64,000 nucleotides of DNA, taken from positions 128,944-192,943 of the forward strand of contig KB301566.1 in NCBI GenBank assembly GCA_000328365.1, given 5' to 3'. The translations under genes and the position numbers were made by a program. This DNA comes from Capitella teleta. Its lineage: Eukaryota; Annelida; Polychaeta; Capitellidae. The notes under the pieces are model-generated. The model had not been told where the DNA came from. It saw nothing but the letters and a program-made list of their open reading frames with translations, and ran no database searches. Numbering within the stretch: position 1 is the first letter of the stretch; each line of letters opens with the position of its first letter. This document shows, in pieces, positions 59,999 to 64,000 of this stretch.

Positions 59999-61530
59999 AC
60001 TACCAAATTTCAAGTCTTTTGTGTTCCACATCGGGTCACATTAGATGCTTGACTCAAGATTTTTTGAACAATTGTATTCGTTAATTAGGACTTAACGCCC
60101 CAATATAAATTAAATAAATATAAATATAAATTAAAGTGCATTTCACGTACAATGCATGCATCGATCCGTGGAATGCTGAGTCTCCACATAATTTAAAAAT
60201 TTGGTTAACTCTACAACCGGATAAACTAAAACTCTATTAGGGTTTCAAAACGCACTCACTGTCTTATATTCTTTGCTGCTGCTCTCGGTTACGTTTAGCA
60301 ACTGTTGAAAGAGGTATCGCTGCGCTCTTTTTATAGAATGCTCGCTAAAATTCAATAAAGGCGAAGGTCGCCTTAATGCTCTACTGAGTCTATCCCTTCA
60401 TCATTTTTGTCGAGAGAAGATAAATTGAGTCTCCATTATAATAGGAGAATTCTTCTCCATAAAACAGCTCAATGTTTATCTTACCGATAAAAAATATCAA
60501 CTGAACTCTACGCACTGTTTTTATTTTATTATTTTCTTTTCCAAATGAATACTCCTGCGTGACGAAAACACACCAATTTGATGCAGAGTTTTTTTTGTTA
60601 ATTATACCTGTTTTTAACATCTAGAATGAATGACTTCAAGCTGAATAATTACTTTTTTTTTTTTTTTTTTTTGAAGTTCAGATATGTCTGATGGTGACTC
60701 GCTGTCTTGGATGTTGGCCAGCGATAATGGAGACCGTCATGAGCAATGGATTTCTAATACTTGGTCATCGGAATAATTTTATGTAAGGTTATTTTAATGT
60801 GTTTCCAAACATTAGTTAAGTGTCCAAAAACACTAGCATGATTATACGATTGATTTTATTGGAATATTGACAACGTATTGAAGTCATGAGTATCCTCGCA
60901 CTTAACAAAGTACTATTGAGCTGCATATAACACTCATTATTATAAATCACATGTAAAACAAACACGCTAATATCCCCGCGAATACATTAAATATGCAAAT
61001 GAGCATGTGATCATCTGATCGCATGAAACGATGTGTTCACATTTCAAGACGAATCTGTCATAAAAAACGGCGAAAACGACAAAAATAATAAGTTTTTTGT
61101 TGAACTTGATTAATTGAATGTTTGGCAATGTGAAATGCTATTTTATGAAATATTTGGCACACAGCTAAATTATTAAATGTTGCAAACTACTGATTGTATT
61201 TAAGTGGAAAATACTTGTCAACAAGTTTCATTAGTCTATGTGTGTATCATTGTTCTGGACAATTATTTGCCCATGGCAACGAGAACATCTGATTGGTCCA
61301 AAAAACGTATGCGAGGTATAATTTATTATTATATCTAAGGGAAGTTTGTGGTGTTGTATTTTTCTTTCTCACACGCACTATTTAATATGCAATATTTTTA
61401 CAAAAAAGAAAGAAAAGAATATTTATATTGCAGCACGTGTATCTATGTAGTGTTCAGTAAAGACAAGTTTTTGTTATTTATTTTTGAATCTCAATTGACA
61501 TGCATTGCATGATTCATGCTGATCGTTTAA
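59999..61530. other. Intergenic, no gene recognised
   Basis: AT-rich, with a poly-T tract at 60652-60672. Confidence 0.45.
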
Positions 61531-61532
61531 AT

Positions 61533-61931
61533 TATGAATGAATGAACGAATGAATGAATGAATGAATGAATGAATGAATGAATGAATGAATGAATGAATG
61601 AATGAATGAATGAATGAATGAATGAATGAATGAATGAATGAATGAATGAACGAACGAACGAACGAACGAATGAATGAATGAATGAATGAATGAATGAATG
61701 AATGAATGAATGAATGAATGAATGAATGAATGAATGAATGAATGAATGAATGAATGAATGAATGAATGAATGAATGAATGAATGAATGAATGAATGAATG
61801 AATGAATGAATGAATGAATGAATGAATGAATGAATGAATGAATGAATGAATGAATGAATGAATGAATGAATGAATGAATGAATGAATGAATGAATGAATG
61901 AATGAATGAATGAATGAATGAATGAATGAAT
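61533..61931. repeat. (AATG)n satellite-like array running into a gap
   Basis: About 100 AATG units with a patch of AACG units (about 61649-61668). Similar AACG units occur near the start. It yields spurious repeated frames on the minus strand. Confidence 0.98.
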
Positions 61932-61981
61932 NNNNNNNNNNNNNNNNNNNNNNNNNNNNNNNNNNNNNNNNNNNNNNNNNN
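61932..61981. other. Assembly gap (50 N) inside simple repeats
   Basis: A run of exactly 50 N between the AATG array and a GTGCC pentamer array (61982-62030), so the true length is probably unknown. Confidence 1.
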
Positions 61982-62030
61982 TTGTGCTGTGCTGCGCCGC
62001 ACAGTGCCGTGCCGTGCCGTGCCGTGCCAT
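61982..62030. repeat. (GTGCC)n pentanucleotide repeat
   Basis: GTGCT/GTGCC units after the gap. Confidence 0.85.
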
Positions 62031-62100
62031 AGCATTTTTAACACAAATCATGAATAGTCTAATTAACATGACGCCACATCAGGTGGAAGACGATAACGTA

Positions 62101-63622
62101 TTAACACATTCACCGCCAAGGCATTTTCGGGACGATACCCCTATACCGCCACGTATTTTACTCAAAAAGCCTTGACTTTACCGCTCTGTAATTTCTACAT
62201 GAACGTACGCATTTCTACACATTTAACATATTAGGATAGATCGTTCTTTTGTGAATCTAACCATATAAGATTCAACATCATACATGCAATTACATGTACT
62301 GAAATACAGCTCTGAACAACACACACTTTGGTGAAAACCACACCTTCGCAAGCAAAAAGCTGAGAAAATCGCAGTTTTGTCTCAGCTACCAGTATGACCA
62401 GCATAACACGCATTGTGATTATAGAGGTTACGTTGTGTAGGCATATAACTATTACCGCACGATAACGACCCCGGTAATTAGCAGATCAAAGGATGAAAAT
62501 GACAGTTATAAAGTCGAGAGTTTGAGTCGGCGCTAACTTGGCTTTCAGTCCTTTTTGCATCACAAACCCGCACTGTTGTTAGAGAGATGCCTTTGATGCG
62601 TGGCATAAAAGTATGCCGAATTAGAAATAGTCAGTTGGAATAACTTGATAATTTATTTATTGATCAGTGTGCCTAAACCAAAGACGAAGGCACACGTGTA
62701 TTATTATAATTGTATTTGAAAGGAAAATCAGCGTACTTACACCTGTATTCTCTTGCAAAGTGCAAAGAGAATGATGCTACACCTCTGTACATGTATATAG
62801 TCAACAATGACAAAATAAAGATTAGGAATTGTTTCCGCTTCACGATTATGTGTGGTTTATTACATTTAGATCTATTCTACATCAAAAAATTAGTTTGAGA
62901 ATGAGAATATCATAATGAACACGGAACAAAGATAGCATGTCATGCGTATACACGTGCCACGTACGGTGCCACGCTTCAACGATGTATACTCTGTTACATT
63001 TTAGCGACCTACTCACTACTATATAGATCGTAGTTGGAAACTCAATAAACATGCATGGTCTTTCATTGCTAGACATGCATGCACATGTATAAATATGTGT
63101 TAGAAATTCATATGTTGCGGAAGCGATGCTTGTGATGAAATGTGTATCTGCCTTATTTTTCTATATACATGTATACGAGGGATATACATCGTACATATAT
63201 ATCTTATTATTTTTTCAATAACTAATCACATAATTATACATTTACCAGTACACTAGTATTCAAGCTGAACACCCGCATTGCCCAATTGCTGTGAAAACTA
63301 ATCGCTTCACTGCTTCACCCCGAGTCGTGATCGCTTCGCTGCATGCTTTCAGCAGCGGTCTACCACAAATCAATCGGTAACTGCTATATAAACTTCAGAA
63401 GTACAAGGATTAATAATTGGTTTAGGAACATATATCCGTAAAATCATGATATAATCATAGATGCACACGGTCAAACTCTTTGATATTTTCAGAGATGATG
63501 CGCAAGAGGTTATAGCACCCGTATATAGCAAAAAGTGCAAAACACGGAAATCTCCGTGTTTGGCGGAGAAGCGTTGGGCATGCAAGCACGGAAATCTCCG
63601 TGTTTGGCGGTGAATGTGTTAA
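62101..63622. mobile_element. piggyBac-like TTAA element, copy 2 (both ends)
   Basis: The left end TTAACACATTCACCGCCAA and the right end, its complement over 19 bases ending TGAATGTGTTAA, bound 1.5 kb with TTAA at 62101-62104 and 63619-63622. Two near-palindromes (63540-63561, 63584-63605) sit inside the right end. The interior has no transposase frame. The TIR form resembles piggyBac/Looper elements. Confidence 0.75.
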
Positions 63623-64000
63623 GAAGATAGGAAAAAAAAAAGGAATTAATTGCGTTAGTCATCATCGAGACCTTGAAGTTGGAGCTAACTAATTAAAACT
63701 CCGGATTTGTTAAGATGTATATGCTAGGAGTATACCGTGTAAATGTAAATTCTTGAAGGAGGTTGTGGAGAAAGACTGGAGTTTTTGATTGAAGAGGAGG
63801 TTTTTGTCACGGGTTTGCGTTTTCTCAAGGCGGTAAACCCAATTGTAATCCGTTTCTTGCGATGAATGTGTTTGTGGGTGGGCGTGGCGTAGTAGGGCAA
63901 TTAGCTCTGATTGGTGATTCTTGCACGCTTGACCGCTCACCCCTCTTTTATAGGCTGTTCTTACTGCTGCTGTTCTCCCGAGCGACCATCAGCAGTAAGC
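63623..64000. other. Right edge of the window, no gene recognised
   Basis: Unique-looking sequence with a short frame (63710-63940, minus) lacking any domain. Confidence 0.4.

Noticed and set aside
61527-62069. 170-180-codon minus-strand frames with repeated I-H-S-F
   Set aside because: Pure translation of the AATG array across an assembly gap.

Overview
The window is AT-rich metazoan nuclear DNA. It has spliced genes with GT-AG introns, many microsatellites, three runs of N (assembly gaps), and a dense mixture of LINE, SINE, DNA-transposon and LTR-element remains. The protein families and repeat types suggest a marine invertebrate, perhaps a deuterostome such as an echinoderm. That assignment is an inference from general character, not from a diagnostic marker.

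Three host genes can be supported. (1) On the + strand, 4894-6918 holds the last five exons of a fatty-acid-hydroxylase/sterol-desaturase family gene (FAXDC2-like). Its histidine clusters are intact, two introns are only 54-56 bp long, and the last intron is built from a ~25-bp minisatellite. (2) An intronless rhodopsin-class neuropeptide receptor of the allatostatin-A/galanin type lies at 10147-11286. It has a VRY motif in place of DRY and is bracketed by an exact 14-bp direct repeat. (3) A two-exon gene encoding an 81-residue secreted, proline-rich, cationic Cys-X2-Cys peptide lies at 30563-33552. No single open reading frame reveals it, and I do not recognise its family. It is the best candidate here for something undescribed.

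Region by region: 1-1118 holds a broken Ty3/Gypsy relic (gag part, primer-binding site and LTR, minus strand) that runs off the left edge. From about 1200 to 2415 is the right part of a TTAA-bounded piggyBac-like element; a second copy with both ends lies at 62101-63622. The FAXDC2-like gene and the receptor fill 4.9-12.2 kb. From 12.2 to 25 kb the DNA is gene-poor, with SINE copies, a 5'-truncated LINE (19.4-20.45 kb), LINE 3' ends and a decayed Tc1-type transposase. At 25.09-28.25 kb there is a 710-bp TTAA-type MITE followed by a young LINE with a 472-codon reverse-transcriptase frame. The peptide gene occupies 30.5-33.6 kb. A second, inverted copy of the same LINE (38.4-39.35 kb) and a second copy of the MITE (40.3-41.0 kb) follow. 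A Ty3/Gypsy pol relic lies at 43.77-44.94 kb. A 2.1-kb inverted-repeat-bounded segment (45.97-48.09 kb) and two SINEs in opposite orientation (49.9-50.9 kb) come next. Further LINE remnants occupy 54.6-58.5 kb, a pogo/Tc1-like MITE 59.0-60.0 kb, and a large AATG satellite interrupted by a gap 61.5-62.0 kb.

The host genes show no sign of acting in one pathway. The mobile DNA does fit together: the SINE carries a 16-bp target-site duplication, as expected of a LINE-mobilised element, and the two near-identical LINE copies suggest recent retrotransposition in this lineage.
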